Of a stretch of DNA of 45,897 bases, positions 31,938 to 41,625 are shown in pieces (position 1 is the first letter of the stretch; the number at the start of each line of letters is the position of its first letter). A program made the position numbers and the translations under genes. Below the pieces are notes generated by a model. That model did no database searches and had not been told where the DNA came from. It saw only the letters and a program-made list of their open reading frames with translations. This stretch comes from Fragilaria crotonensis (lineage: Eukaryota > Bacillariophyta > Fragilariophyceae > Fragilariales > Fragilariaceae). The stretch is from assembly GCA_022925895.1 (NCBI GenBank), contig JAKSYS010000512.1, forward strand, positions 1 to 45,897, read 5' to 3'.

Positions 31938-32459
31938 TCAGACAAGGAAATTGGCATAAATGATAGCCGCAACAAGACCTCCTCCAACAATTCGATTGTG
32001 CCGAATCAATCTTTTTTCTGAAGACCCTAAGAAATACGTGTAATAACGATAGGCCACAGCAAATCCAAAAAGTTGATTCCAACCATCTTCGCGGCGCCGT
32101 ACGAGTTCCAGTGACTTGCAAGAAATGCTTTGGACAGCTAGGACAGTTCCAAACATGATCGCATTAGTGGGCAGAGCTTTTATCGATGAGAAAGGAGGCG
32201 CCGGACGAAAGACACCGGTGGATATCTCTGTGTGAAAATAGTTGAGAAGTCGTCATATTTGAGGTTTATTTCAATGTTTAAATCAAGCAGTCGACATTCG
32301 TCGTAACATACCTGCCAGTGCTGCTGGGCTTCCTGGAGCTGGAAACGGCGTGATCACACTCCAAACTGCACCGTAGACACTTCCTCGCAAAAATTGAAAG
32401 ACTCCCTCCCCAAGAACAGTGGAAGAAGATCTATAGGAGGTGTATCCGTCAGGGTCCAT
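31938..32459 (-). CDS. Small membrane protein, possibly Tim17/Tim22/B14.7-like, two exons
   Basis: Exon 1 (32459-32312) begins at ATG 32459 (MDPDGYTSYRSSSTVLGEG) and exon 2 (32227-31938) ends in a stop. The intron 32228-32311 (GTATGT...CACACAG, 84 nt) joins them in frame, giving 145 residues. The protein has hydrophobic, Gly-rich helices (RGSVYGAVWSVITPF; AIMFGTVLAVQSISC) and a central C..LELVRRREDGWNQLFGF resembling the C-x-R-x-D-x-WN pattern of Tim17-family proteins. The end is RIVGGGLVAAIIYANFLV. A mitochondrial or plastid inner-membrane role (protein import or complex I accessory subunit) is a guess. The gene is real by intron, frame and composition; the family is tentative. It is divergent from the next gene, 277 bp apart. 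Confidence 0.7.
32228..32311 (-). other. Intron of the Tim17-like gene
   Basis: The minus strand reads donor GTATGT directly after CTGGCAG and acceptor TTTTCACACAG before AGATATCC. The 84-nt intron interrupts after the first base of a codon and restores one open frame. Confidence 0.8.
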
Positions 32460-32736
32460 CGAGGAGGATGCTATAATTGAACGATCAGAACTGCCAATGT
32501 CAATTGTAAATACCAACATTTATGATGATCGACGCATCGACATCATCAACAAAACCTTGGAACAGTACCGGTACCAGTACCAGTACCAGTACCAGACACT
32601 AATGTGTACTGTGCTGTCTGTGCTAGTGTCCGAATTGAGAAAGATGTCAGATCTCACGGACAAAATCACATCGCGAATTCGAATTCCTGGCCGGCACAAC
32701 AGCAATTGTTCTATCATTAATCATGGTCTGAAAACG
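32460..32736. promoter_or_regulatory. Shared region between divergent genes
   Basis: The two ATGs (32459 minus, 32737 plus) are separated by 277 bp that must hold both promoters. A (GTACCA)n run lies inside it. No TATA box or known factor site can be named. Confidence 0.4.
32565..32594 (+). repeat. (GTACCA)5 microsatellite
   Basis: GTACCG followed by four GTACCA units lies in the divergent promoter. A shorter run of the same motif is at 4320-4338. Confidence 0.9.
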
Positions 32737-33135
32737 ATGAAGACCACAACTTTCCTTCTCGCTTCCATTCTCGCACGTCCCTCCCTCCAAGCTGGCCTGA
32801 GATCTCAAGCTGGCGACGAAGGGAGTCAAAATGAGTGTGTCACCTGCTCCTACTTAGAGCTTTTCGACATTTGTGTCCCAAAGGAAAAATCTCCTTCTGG
32901 ATCAAAGTGGGCCTGCGACTTTCAGGGCAAGGATGAAAAAGTTGATTCCGATCTCTGGGGTTGCCTTATGACTGGAGTGGATTCTGCATCGTGCACTGGG
33001 GCCACGAATGGAACATGCATCTGGTGTGCCGAACCAGTCTTGGGACTATGTGTCACGCCTGAAGTTGCTGCCAAGCTGAACTTCCTGCCTTTCTTCACGT
33101 GCGATAGCCATATCACTCCAGTCTCACTACTTTAA
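32737..33135 (+). CDS. Small secreted cysteine-rich protein
   Basis: ATG 32737 (MKTTTFLLASILARPSLQAG) gives a signal peptide, then a mature part of about 110 residues with ten cysteines: ECVTC, DIC, WACD, WGCL, ASC, GTCIWC, GLC and FTC. Ten Cys allow five disulfides, typical of extracellular or apoplast-like small proteins. I recognise no named domain; the GTCIWC...GLC spacing recalls PSI-like knots but is not a firm match. The frame is open far upstream of 32737, but that ATG directly precedes the signal peptide and is the sensible start. The stop is at 33133-33135. Confidence 0.7.
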   Translation: MKTTTFLLASILARPSLQAGLRSQAGDEGSQNECVTCSYLELFDICVPKEKSPSGSKWACDFQGKDEKVDSDLWGCLMTGVDSASCTGATNGTCIWCAEPVLGLCVTPEVAAKLNFLPFFTCDSHITPVSLL

Positions 33136-33404
33136 GCTGTTCAGCTCCGATTGAGACCCATCAGGTTAGTGTAATAGTCCTCCGAGTCTAGTGTTTTCTT
33201 ATTATGACACTCTCCGAGTTCATGATATTCCCACTGGCATATATTCCTACTACTAGCGTTCAAAAATGTAACGTAGTAGATCTATTTCCCAGGCAGCTTT
33301 CTCATTGCGAAGACACGGCGGAAGGCGGTTTTCCTTATTGTGTTGATTTCAAACAATGTCTAATCCCGACGCCTTGTATTTACATCATGTGTCTCAGTAC
33401 ATGC

Positions 33405-33782
33405 TCAAAGGAGGCAGCACGTCCCATCACTGGAAGAGCCGGGAGCTTTGAGGGCTCCAATTGCCAAGAGTTCGACCTCGAAGTTCAAGTCGGCGTTGGG
33501 CGGAATTGCTCCAGGTGCCCCTTCAGCTCCGTAGCCATAGTCGCTCGTGATCCTTAGAATTGCCTTTTCACCGAGTGACATTTTAATGACTCCTTCATCC
33601 CAACCCGTGATAACTTGCCCAATGCCAATGACGAACTGAAATGGCTTGCCGCGAGCGACACTGCTATCAAACTGTTTCCCCCCATTTGCTAGCGTTCCTG
33701 TATAGTGCATCGTTAGCTGGTCGCCTCGCTTAGGGAAATTGATGCCATCGCCAGGCTTGATGATCTCCTTTTCAACACCCAT
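33405..33782 (-). CDS. FKBP12-type peptidyl-prolyl isomerase with C-terminal CaaX-like box
   Basis: The protein is 125 residues from ATG 33782. All FKBP landmarks are present: [57 protein letters not shown] and FEVELL. The active-site aromatic residues (Y, F, D, W, Y, F) are conserved, so isomerase activity and FK506/rapamycin binding are expected. Unlike ordinary FKBP12 (about 108 residues, ending at VELL), it has a tail ([13 protein letters not shown]) ending in CCLL, which fits a CaaX prenylation signal; Leu at the end favours geranylgeranylation. This would attach the protein to membranes. Convergent with the secreted Cys-rich gene. Confidence 0.92.
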   Translation of the reverse strand: MGVEKEIIKPGDGINFPKRGDQLTMHYTGTLANGGKQFDSSVARGKPFQFVIGIGQVITGWDEGVIKMSLGEKAILRITSDYGYGAEGAPGAIPPNADLNFEVELLAIGALKAPGSSSDGTCCLL

Positions 33783-34666
33783 CTTGTATTGCTGCGTGGT
33801 TGAGAGTCTTGGATCGAGGATGGACGACGAATGTGACTGAAAGCAATGGTGAAGTCTGCCTCATAAACGTTCGACGAGCTCGTCTCGAGTGAGACGGTGC
33901 AGCGACGAACCGTAAGACATACTGTCGTACTGTTACGAAAGATTCGATAAATGACGTTTCTACTGAAAGGCAATATTCCAGATAGGCAGATGCTAGGCCT
34001 CGGTAATGAGCATGCATTGTACATACCCGGAATACGACAGTCGTAGGCTCCTCTACTACCGGTAGCTACCGTATTTCTCGGAGATTTGTACCCTCACATT
34101 CCTGAACCCAGCACTCCCAAAATTATGTACATTTTCGAACCACTCGACTCAAAAATGAACGCCGATTTCTTATCCTTTGGCAGAAAAATCCTGGCATTTC
34201 ATTGAAACGTCAGGTCATTTGAATTCCACTCGCTGAAAGCTAGCTATGCATGTATAACTCTAATAATCAGAAGACGAGTTTAAATGTTCACTTTCCGTCT
34301 TTTCATTCGCCAGCGCGACATTATTTTTTCACGGATTCCCTTTATCCATCTGACATTTTTGATGAAGATTTGGTGGGATTCCGGCACCCCTCGATGTACA
34401 TTTGGTGGGTACAAATCTCCTTCGATGCGAGAAAAATTAACGCATTAACATCATTGTTGCAGTACTAGCCTCACGGGTCCTGGGGTAATGAACGTCGATG
34501 AAGTTCGAAGTTCACACGTTTGTATCACCGAAGCTGCCCCATGGCATACTCTTCTTGGATGCATTGAGGATTGTGCAACATGAGTGAGGCCTCAGGGACT
34601 CAGCTCCCGACCAAAAAAATGCGATTAATACGAGTGCCTTTGTGCGACTTGAGATGATAGCTTCCG
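33783..34666. other. Intergenic spacer upstream of FKBP
   Basis: No gene is recognised. GTAC/ACCGGT words (CTACTACCGGTAGCTACCG) lie near 34050-34072. The rest has normal CpG content up to 34666, where a CpG-poor block begins. Confidence 0.4.
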
Positions 34667-35517
34667 GTAGTTTTTAACAGCAAATGTGGAGAAAATGGTT
34701 GCCAGTAGGGGCATGGGCTGTGCTATTGACTATGCCTGGTCTCATCAATAAAAGTGTACATTTAATGCTATGACAAAGTTCAATGCAGCACTGATTTTAG
34801 GCAAACAACTCTTTGATGACCCTCAAGCATGGCTAGATGTGATGCCACAAACAATTCTGGAGTGTTCCATGTCAGATTCCCAAAAAGCGTCACACTAGAT
34901 GGTAAAGGATCCATTTTATCAAACAGAGCATCCAAGTCTTCTTGACATGAATTGGGAGGACAGCATTGTTTCCAGGGCTGCAGATGTGATCTCAGCAATT
35001 CTTGTCATAACCATAAGGAGTGGCTGGTGCTTCAAAGTCATCACCTTTCTCAGTGACGATGCTCATGGGCAATTCAAACAGCAACTCTTGACAAATTATA
35101 ACAACCAAGCAACAAGATACTGAATAGCATTTTAATTAGGCTGCTGCTTCTAGTATTCTCAAATCAAAGACCCCCATGATACAATGTGCAAGCACTTGTA
35201 CTATTTGTTGCTTCTTCCAATTGTCATGGTGGCATCAGCAAGGTGCAAAACAAATTCACAGATGAAGACTATGCAATGTAACAAAATGGTGCTCCATAAG
35301 CAAGCTGGCTTTGTCGTCTTTCTGGAAAAGTTGTGATTCGCGGAATACATTTGCTGCTGGAGATAGTGCTTCTTTTGAGCCAGCAGTTTCAGCAAACATT
35401 GACAATGGCAATAATGATTTTACATAACATGTATTGGAGAGTCAAAGTGCAGCCAGCTTTGCAATCTGTGAGCAAAGTCTCTAATTGACTGGCAATATGT
35501 GATGCAATCATGCAATT
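34667..35517. other. CpG-poor block, no gene seen
   Basis: Only two CpG dinucleotides occur between 34667 and 35314. TG and CA are abundant. Short open frames (34780-34998 minus; 34899-35123 plus) carry no motif. It looks like decayed, formerly methylated mobile-element sequence. Confidence 0.5.
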
Positions 35518-36005
35518 CAGAAATGGTTGCTTGTTCAAAAATCTGACATCATGTTGAAGTACCAGGCAATTATTCAATACTACATGTCATGCGGCAAATG
35601 AATTTATAGACATTGAAGCAAGCCACCATTAGCTCAGTGTTAATGTAAAAGGTGCAATGATTTAACCACTTAAGGTATTGCATCTCAGAAATGGTTGTTC
35701 AAAAATCTGACATCATGTTGAAGTACCAGGCAATTATTCAATACTACATGTCATGCGGCAAATGAATTTATAGACATTGAAGCAAGCCACCATTAGCTCA
35801 GTGTTAATGTAAAAGGTGCAATGATTTAACCACTTAAGGTATTGCATCTCAGAAATGGTTGTTCAAAAATCTGACATCATGTTGAAGTACCAGGCAATTA
35901 TTCAATACTACATGTCATGCGGCAAATGAACTTAAAGACATTGAAGCAAGCCACCATTGGCTCAGTGTTAATGTAAAAGGTGCAATGATTTAACCATTTG
36001 AGGTT
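35518..36005. repeat. 164-bp tandem repeat, three copies
   Basis: CAGAAATGGTTG starts copies at 35518, 35686 and 35850; the first copy has 4 extra bases (CTTG). The first two copies are nearly identical over the rest; the third differs at a handful of sites (ACTTAAAG for ATTTATAG; CATTTGAGG for CACTTAAGG). There is no open frame. A TTAGCTCAGTGT word in each unit resembles a Pol III A box but no full tRNA fold is seen. Confidence 0.92.
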
Positions 36006-36198
36006 AGGGACCAGTTGCTGTATCAGTCGACATCACCCTACCCACCCACATCCGAAACACTACCAACAAATCAGCGTCATATTGATAATCGCTGTCCACG
36101 CCACACATAGGTGCCAACAATGGGACTCCGCGACCTAATGGGCGCGGCTCGAAAATAAAACGTAATTGGAGTACAGTGCTGGAGAAGAACTCATGCAG

Positions 36199-39100
36199 TT
36201 AAAAATTGTACTGCCAGTTTTCGTTTGGCGGAAAGATTGCTTCCTTCGGTTTGCTCTCGAACATGGAAATGATGTTGTTGAAACCTTTGTTTCCGCTTCT
36301 GCGCGCGGTTCCTTTAGTTCCAGAAGAAGCGGCAACCTGTTGATGCGATCCATCCCTTGTTCTCTCTTCATCAGAAGGAGCCATCGCAGACATGATCTCA
36401 GCGTCTTCGTCAACTATTGCACCATGTTTTCGAAGTGAGTTCAATCCCATCTTCTTCTCCCAGGATGATGGAGCCTTCGGCGGGAGCGCTTGACTTGGAA
36501 TGTTTGCACCACGACTGCGTCGTCGATTCTCCTCGATTAGGTCATTGGCATTCTCAGGGGGTACTACCGATGCCTTGCGATCTGAGGCGCTTGATCCAGA
36601 CTTCGGAAGAGGGGATCTTCCATGGTTTTTCTCGCTCGATCCAGTTTGATAATTCTCCGGAGCGGTCGGCGAGGACATTTTAGGCGACCTTCGAACATCC
36701 TTCCGCGTGTCAGGCGTCCGAATTGGATTACGCGATATATCATCGAGAGGTGCACGCCTCTGGGGAGGACTTTCCTCGTCGTAGTCGACATGCGAGTCTG
36801 GCGTGGCAGGGATTGGCGACAAGAGTGTCGACGTGTATGCGTTTCCAGTGACTGGAGGCTTTGAAACAGGCTTGGGAATTGGGGTCCTGTCAACTGGCTG
36901 CGACGCCAGGCGCGCCGCAATTCTTCGTCTGGATGCCTCAACGTCAGGTTGGGCAGCCATTATTTGCTGAACGTTAAATGGGTGAATACCAAGCCTGGAA
37001 TCATCAGATCCTTGGGCAGATGTCTGCAGGTCATTCTCACTCTCAGTAGAACTTTCATCATTTTCATCGTCGACTGCCGGACCAGATCGTGGCGCAAAAG
37101 ATCTCTTCTGAAAACGTTGACGTCCTTTTGGTCCATAGTCACCGTCTGACGACCAATCACTTTGCGACGATTCGGAGAGCGAATCGTCGTCGTAAGCGGT
37201 GCTTAGGGTCCTGGAACCGATGTCTCGGTCCGCGGATACAGCGTTCGTATTCACCGCGTCATAGCTTATGCGAAGAGAGCGAGGGTCACGACCAGAACGT
37301 TCAGACCAAGCGCTGTGTTCCCCTTCTTTCAGCTTGTCCTTTTCTCGTTTTAGCTCATAATTTTTAACGAACGAGGCTAGCTTCTGAACTTCTTTGACGA
37401 TGTCGATCGTCATAAGGGACTGGAATGAATTAGAGTCTTTACTCGGATCTTGCAATTCTGAGTCCTCGTCTTCCATCGATAGCCGCTTTACCACTTTTGG
37501 GGACATAGGTTCAGCACTTAGAGATCCTCGAGAATTCTTTTCCAGGGAAGTTTGAGACATCTGGACAGCCTGAGATGATTGAAACGAAGACGTCAGGGAT
37601 TGTGTTGGCGAGGCTCTAGGAACCTCACTGGGGGCATCTCTTGCTTGTGCTGACACTAAAGTGGTGTTCCTCGTGAGTGTATTCATCAAGTAAAACGCGG
37701 GATCGTAGCTGTCGTCGCTGCGATCCTCGACAGGGCTTTGTGCAAAGTCTTCTTTCGTATGCTCGATTCCCTCTTCTTCGATTGTCGAAATTGCAAGTTG
37801 TGACACTCGGAAGCCAGTAGGGTCGTCCACGGCTCGTTTCGGCTGGATTGAGGAGCTTCGTGGACCAGGCGGGTCTATGCGCCTCGCGTCCTCATCTCCA
37901 TAGGGAAAAGTATTACCTGAGATCACTGATCGGTAGTCATCGCTTTCAGTTTCGACAGGGCCTATAATCAACGTGGAACCAGCATCTGTGATCTCGAAAC
38001 CTTCATCTGTGTCAGACTCATCATCGGGGTCGTAACTTGTGCCGTACATCCCAGCCCCATCCAACGCCCTGCCGGATGACGCCCCCGCGGCACGACCGAT
38101 GCTCCGACTCGTTTCAGGTTCATTCCCCAGAACCAACCCCTGATGCTCAAGCGACTTGAGTTTCCTTTGGTAATCTTCCCACGCCCTTTTGTCCAATGAT
38201 GCCGCAAGCTTTAACTCTCGAGCAAACGCGTCCGATCCCTTCTCAGAATCGCTGTCAACCCCCTGGTAAGAGGAACCTTCCTCTGACGAATCCTCTTTCA
38301 CCGGCCTAATACTAGAGCTTGCCAGGAAGCCTGGAACAGCTTGGGCTTGAGCTGGTTGCGGTGTCTGGCCGTTGATTTGTGAAGCCTTCGTGCTAACAGC
38401 ATGGACTCCTTGTCGTTCGCGTTTGCGCTGAGCTGCTCGCTTTTTATATCCCTTCCAGAAAGTGACTGCATAAAACAACAAACTCAACACGGCGAGGAAC
38501 ACTAGAATAAATCCAAAGACAATTGCCACAATCGTTGGTTTCTTCGTCCCGCCGTTCTCGGGTGGTAGAGCCTGAGTCACAACTCCTGTTTGAACAGCGT
38601 TGCTTAGGACATTTGAATCAGGGTGATCCTGTACATAGCTGGAAAGCTCAGCCTGTTTCTCTGATCCACCAAAGGCGCTATTGATCGACGAGTCAACTGA
38701 TCTTGTCAAGGCACCGCTCTGGACACCTTCTCCCCCTGGATTGCTCACGTCGGCGGTTCCCCCTACGGTGTAATTGTATACTTGATAGACAGTCTCATCC
38801 TGAAGTTTCCTTACCCAACGTCGGGAAGCGATGGATCGAGTGGAATTTCCGGACGGACTTACAGTCAAGTTGAAGTCCGTAAATGCTATGCCACCAGGAA
38901 GGTCTTGGCCAGCGAGTTCTCGCAACAAGTAGTCGGAGAGAACAGTCTGTAACTCACTTGCACTGGCTTCAACTTCTGACTGGCTCAACGGATCGGTAAA
39001 GGCAAGACTTACTGCAAATGGCGTAATCGGGACGTCTTCCACAGGTATCGGAGATGAAGGGAACACGGTCTGTAGGTTTCGGGGCGATGGTTGATACGTC

Positions 39101-39792
39101 TGAGAAGGCACTGCACTAGGTAGAGGCGCACTGACGGGTGCTATTGATGGCTTTCGAGTAGGACGACTCGTAGCTTGACGGGTTGGGCCATTTGACGGAG
39201 TTTCGGTTGGAAATACGGTCGACAGCGACGTAGGCCGTTTGGAGGTTGGTGCTGGCGTTGACGGACTCGGTGTTGGCACTGGTGTCGGACTCGACGTTGG
39301 CGCTGGTGTCGGAGTTGGGGTGGGCCCTTTTGACGGCGATTCTGTCGTCGGCTCCTCGGTTGGATGTAAGGTGGGCGAGTCGGTTATCATCATTTCGGTC
39401 GGAAATTGAGTGGGTTTCTTCGTGGGTCGAGGGCTCATGGTTGGTGACGATGATGGAATCGGCGTTGGGGATAATGTTTCCGTCGGTGTCTCAGTAAGGA
39501 CCTCTGTGGGAGCTAAAGAGCGGGACGGCAGTGGTGTTGGTGTGTTCGACGGGGCTGGCGAAGGAGCCGGCGAGTCCGTCGGAGTCGTCGTTGGATAGGT
39601 GATTTCGTTTGGTCCCGAGTTGCTACTTGGCGCAAAATTAAAATCAACGTCAAACAGTTGTCCCCTATTGTAGAGATTTGAACCAATACCTTCAACAGCT
39701 ACAGAGTTCAACTCTGAGAAACATACCAACGCAATCAGTGTCAACCCCATGTTGGACCACCGCCGTCTCGTTCGTTTCATTCTGGGCTTCAT
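36199..39792 (-). CDS. Single-pass membrane protein with Pro/Thr-rich ectodomain and long disordered tail
   Basis: The true ATG is at 39792 (MKPRMKRTRRRWSNMGL); the frame extends 4 codons upstream from a TTG. The protein has 1197 residues. After a basic start and signal segment (LTLIALVCFSELNSVAV), residues about 60-250 are a mucin-like region of PTxxPS/PTPTP units, typical of diatom cell-wall and adhesive proteins. A folded ectodomain (about 265-415; TPFAVSLAFTDPLSQSEVEA; VYQVYNYTVGG) follows. One TM helix lies at 420-442 (TIVAIVFGFILVFLAVL), followed by KGYKKRAAQRKRER. The cytosolic part (about 755 residues) is acidic, Ser-rich and disordered. No enzyme motif is seen. A surface or wall-linked sensor or adhesion protein is inferred. 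Intact, no intron. Confidence 0.85.
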   Translation of the reverse strand: MKPRMKRTRRRWSNMGLTLIALVCFSELNSVAVEGIGSNLYNRGQLFDVDFNFAPSSNSGPNEITYPTTTPTDSPAPSPAPSNTPTPLPSRSLAPTEVLTETPTETLSPTPIPSSSPTMSPRPTKKPTQFPTEMMITDSPTLHPTEEPTTESPSKGPTPTPTPAPTSSPTPVPTPSPSTPAPTSKRPTSLSTVFPTETPSNGPTRQATSRPTRKPSIAPVSAPLPSAVPSQTYQPSPRNLQTVFPSSPIPVEDVPITPFAVSLAFTDPLSQSEVEASASELQTVLSDYLLRELAGQDLPGGIAFTDFNLTVSPSGNSTRSIASRRWVRKLQDETVYQVYNYTVGGTADVSNPGGEGVQSGALTRSVDSSINSAFGGSEKQAELSSYVQDHPDSNVLSNAVQTGVVTQALPPENGGTKKPTIVAIVFGFILVFLAVLSLLFYAVTFWKGYKKRAAQRKRERQGVHAVSTKASQINGQTPQPAQAQAVPGFLASSSIRPVKEDSSEEGSSYQGVDSDSEKGSDAFARELKLAASLDKRAWEDYQRKLKSLEHQGLVLGNEPETSRSIGRAAGASSGRALDGAGMYGTSYDPDDESDTDEGFEITDAGSTLIIGPVETESDDYRSVISGNTFPYGDEDARRIDPPGPRSSSIQPKRAVDDPTGFRVSQLAISTIEEEGIEHTKEDFAQSPVEDRSDDSYDPAFYLMNTLTRNTTLVSAQARDAPSEVPRASPTQSLTSSFQSSQAVQMSQTSLEKNSRGSLSAEPMSPKVVKRLSMEDEDSELQDPSKDSNSFQSLMTIDIVKEVQKLASFVKNYELKREKDKLKEGEHSAWSERSGRDPRSLRISYDAVNTNAVSADRDIGSRTLSTAYDDDSLSESSQSDWSSDGDYGPKGRQRFQKRSFAPRSGPAVDDENDESSTESENDLQTSAQGSDDSRLGIHPFNVQQIMAAQPDVEASRRRIAARLASQPVDRTPIPKPVSKPPVTGNAYTSTLLSPIPATPDSHVDYDEESPPQRRAPLDDISRNPIRTPDTRKDVRRSPKMSSPTAPENYQTGSSEKNHGRSPLPKSGSSASDRKASVVPPENANDLIEENRRRSRGANIPSQALPPKAPSSWEKKMGLNSLRKHGAIVDEDAEIMSAMAPSDEERTRDGSHQQVAASSGTKGTARRSGNKGFNNIISMFESKPKEAIFPPNENWQYNF

Positions 39793-40396
39793 TGGAGGGC
39801 CCAAGACGGAAAATCGAAGGTTCCAGACGCCTTCAATCCGTTTTCTTCACCCTTATCTGCGCTGAAAGCATCCAATTACTACCTGAGCAATGGCACCGAA
39901 TAGAGATAACCAAAAGTGGATCTGAATGTCAATCTATTCGCCAAACAGGGACTGCAAACTGCACCTTTCAACCTCCCGTACTGTCGTGTGTCGTGTAAAA
40001 GATGGTCTACTCGAGTTATGCTTATATCATATGCATCGACGATGTCGTTTTGGACTTTGTTTTTGTCGTTGGATTTTTGGGAATCAAGTATGCATACAAC
40101 AGGCTGTGACGTCACGATCCTTAAAGTACTGCCAACGGAAACTCCTTTTGTCCAGTCCCCCGTTGATCCCCGTAAACTTAATACTGAAATGCTCGGAGTA
40201 CGCTGGAGTCGGCAGGACTGACGTAGATTCATTACTACATGCTCGTATACTGTACAAACACACCAGTTAATCAAATTTAGCAGTCGCCAAATGGGAGACA
40301 AATCTGTCGCTTCATCCTCCACAAGTTTTACGACAATCCACACCTTCTCTGCTGCCTTGTTGGAAGCGTTGGCGGGTTGCGCCCCTCTTTGCGGGG
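39793..40396. promoter_or_regulatory. Divergent intergenic region
   Basis: The Pro/Thr-rich gene (minus) and the ankyrin gene (plus) start about 600 bp apart. Both promoters must lie here. I see no named element. Confidence 0.4.
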
Positions 40397-41610
40397 ATGG
40401 AGTCCAAACTATCACGACACGAGAGTCCATCAAAAAGTCGCCGGTCCTCATCATCAGCTCGGAAAAACAGCGTTTCGACGGAGAGAGATGTTCCTATCAA
40501 GTATATATCTATTCAAGTGGAGGATGAAGCCAGAGATGACGAAGCGATCAACATCTTGGTAACGCTAATTCAAAAGAGAGACTGGAAAGGTGTAATGAAT
40601 CGCATCGAAATGCAAGAGGGCATCAACGAAGCTGCTCGTGTCCTGCCTAGAAATGACTATGCACTTCATTTTCTGTGCAAATGCGGTCGTGATCACAAGG
40701 TTTCCAAGTATAGATCCTTCAGATCAAGTCAAACCGAGTCAGGAAGCAGCGCGGGTGTGAGCAGTCGAGATAATAGCAGTGGAACCTACACATCAACCCA
40801 AAGCTTATCCACAAACGCCCTGTCCGCGGGTTCACCAGACGATTCCTTTCCTCCTCCAGCAGTGATGGAGGCAGTTTTAAACGCCTTTCCAGCTGCCATC
40901 AAGCTGCCGGGCGATGGAGATGCAACTCCACTCCATTGGTAAGTGCATCGAGTCGATAAATCGCTTTGGTATCACAACATGCTGACGTACTTCCTTGCAG
41001 GGCCGTCCGACATCGTTATCCACTGGAACTGCTCAATATTCTGATAAGGACGTACCCGCAAGCACTCGATATGAAAGACGCTGGAACTCGGACCCCAAGG
41101 AATTACGCTAACCTGACAGAGAGTCCATTTCACCGCACAGCCGTCATGCGGCCTACCTCGTGTTGGTTGCAACAACTTCAGGATGAACAAGTGTATGAAA
41201 CAATGAACAGGGATATCGTCGAGATGGAGGAACAACTACAGATTTTGTGTCGCGCTCTTGACGACTCACTTCAAGAAGAAGAACTTCTTCAACAACGAGT
41301 CCTGAGTTTGGAAACAGAAATAGAAACATTTGGAGATTTGACTCGATCACGTGACTTAACCGATAGGGCAGAGGAAATCCGAGAGGAGCTAGAAGGATCC
41401 ATTGGCGTTATTCGGGGCACTCTAGAAGGCTTGGTGGGGCAAACTTTACTCAAGTTTGCCGAGGAAGAAAAGGAGAGGTCGCTTTTGGCGTCGTTCAATA
41501 CGGATGTGGAAAGAATATACAACAACGCAAATGAAGGCATAGAAGAATTGAGATCGGATTTGAGTCGAGTCACCCAGAATCGGGGGTCGCCAACGCGTTC
41601 CAAACGATAG
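40397..41610 (+). CDS. Ankyrin-repeat / coiled-coil protein, two exons
   Basis: Exon 1 (40397-40938) and exon 2 (41001-41610) are split by a 62-nt intron. Splicing gives 383 residues. The Ser-rich head (SRHESPSKSRRSSSSARKN) is followed by ankyrin-like units: NDYALHFLCKCG, PPPAVMEAVLNAFPAAIKLP, DGDATPLHWAVRHRYPLELL and RTYPQALDMKDAGTRTPRNYA. The second half is a coiled coil (EMEEQLQILCRALDDSLQEE; ETEIETFGDLTRSRDLTDRA). Ankyrin units with PLHWA and YPQAL are a large diatom family of unknown roles, mostly protein scaffolds. The intron falls inside the conserved HWA motif, which supports the splice. It ends 15 bp before the convergent ATP-grasp gene. Confidence 0.85.
40939..41000 (+). other. Intron of the ankyrin gene
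   Basis: Donor GTAAGT follows CCACTCCATTG; acceptor TTCCTTGCAG precedes GGCCGTCC. Splicing rebuilds PLHWAVRH, the expected ankyrin motif. Length is 62 nt. Confidence 0.9.
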
Positions 41611-41625
41611 TTCTTATGAATGATC

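Noticed and set aside
35629..35710. tRNA gene or SINE with A and B boxes
   Set aside because: The B-box-like word lacks the final C, spacing is long and no acceptor or T stem pairs can be formed by eye.
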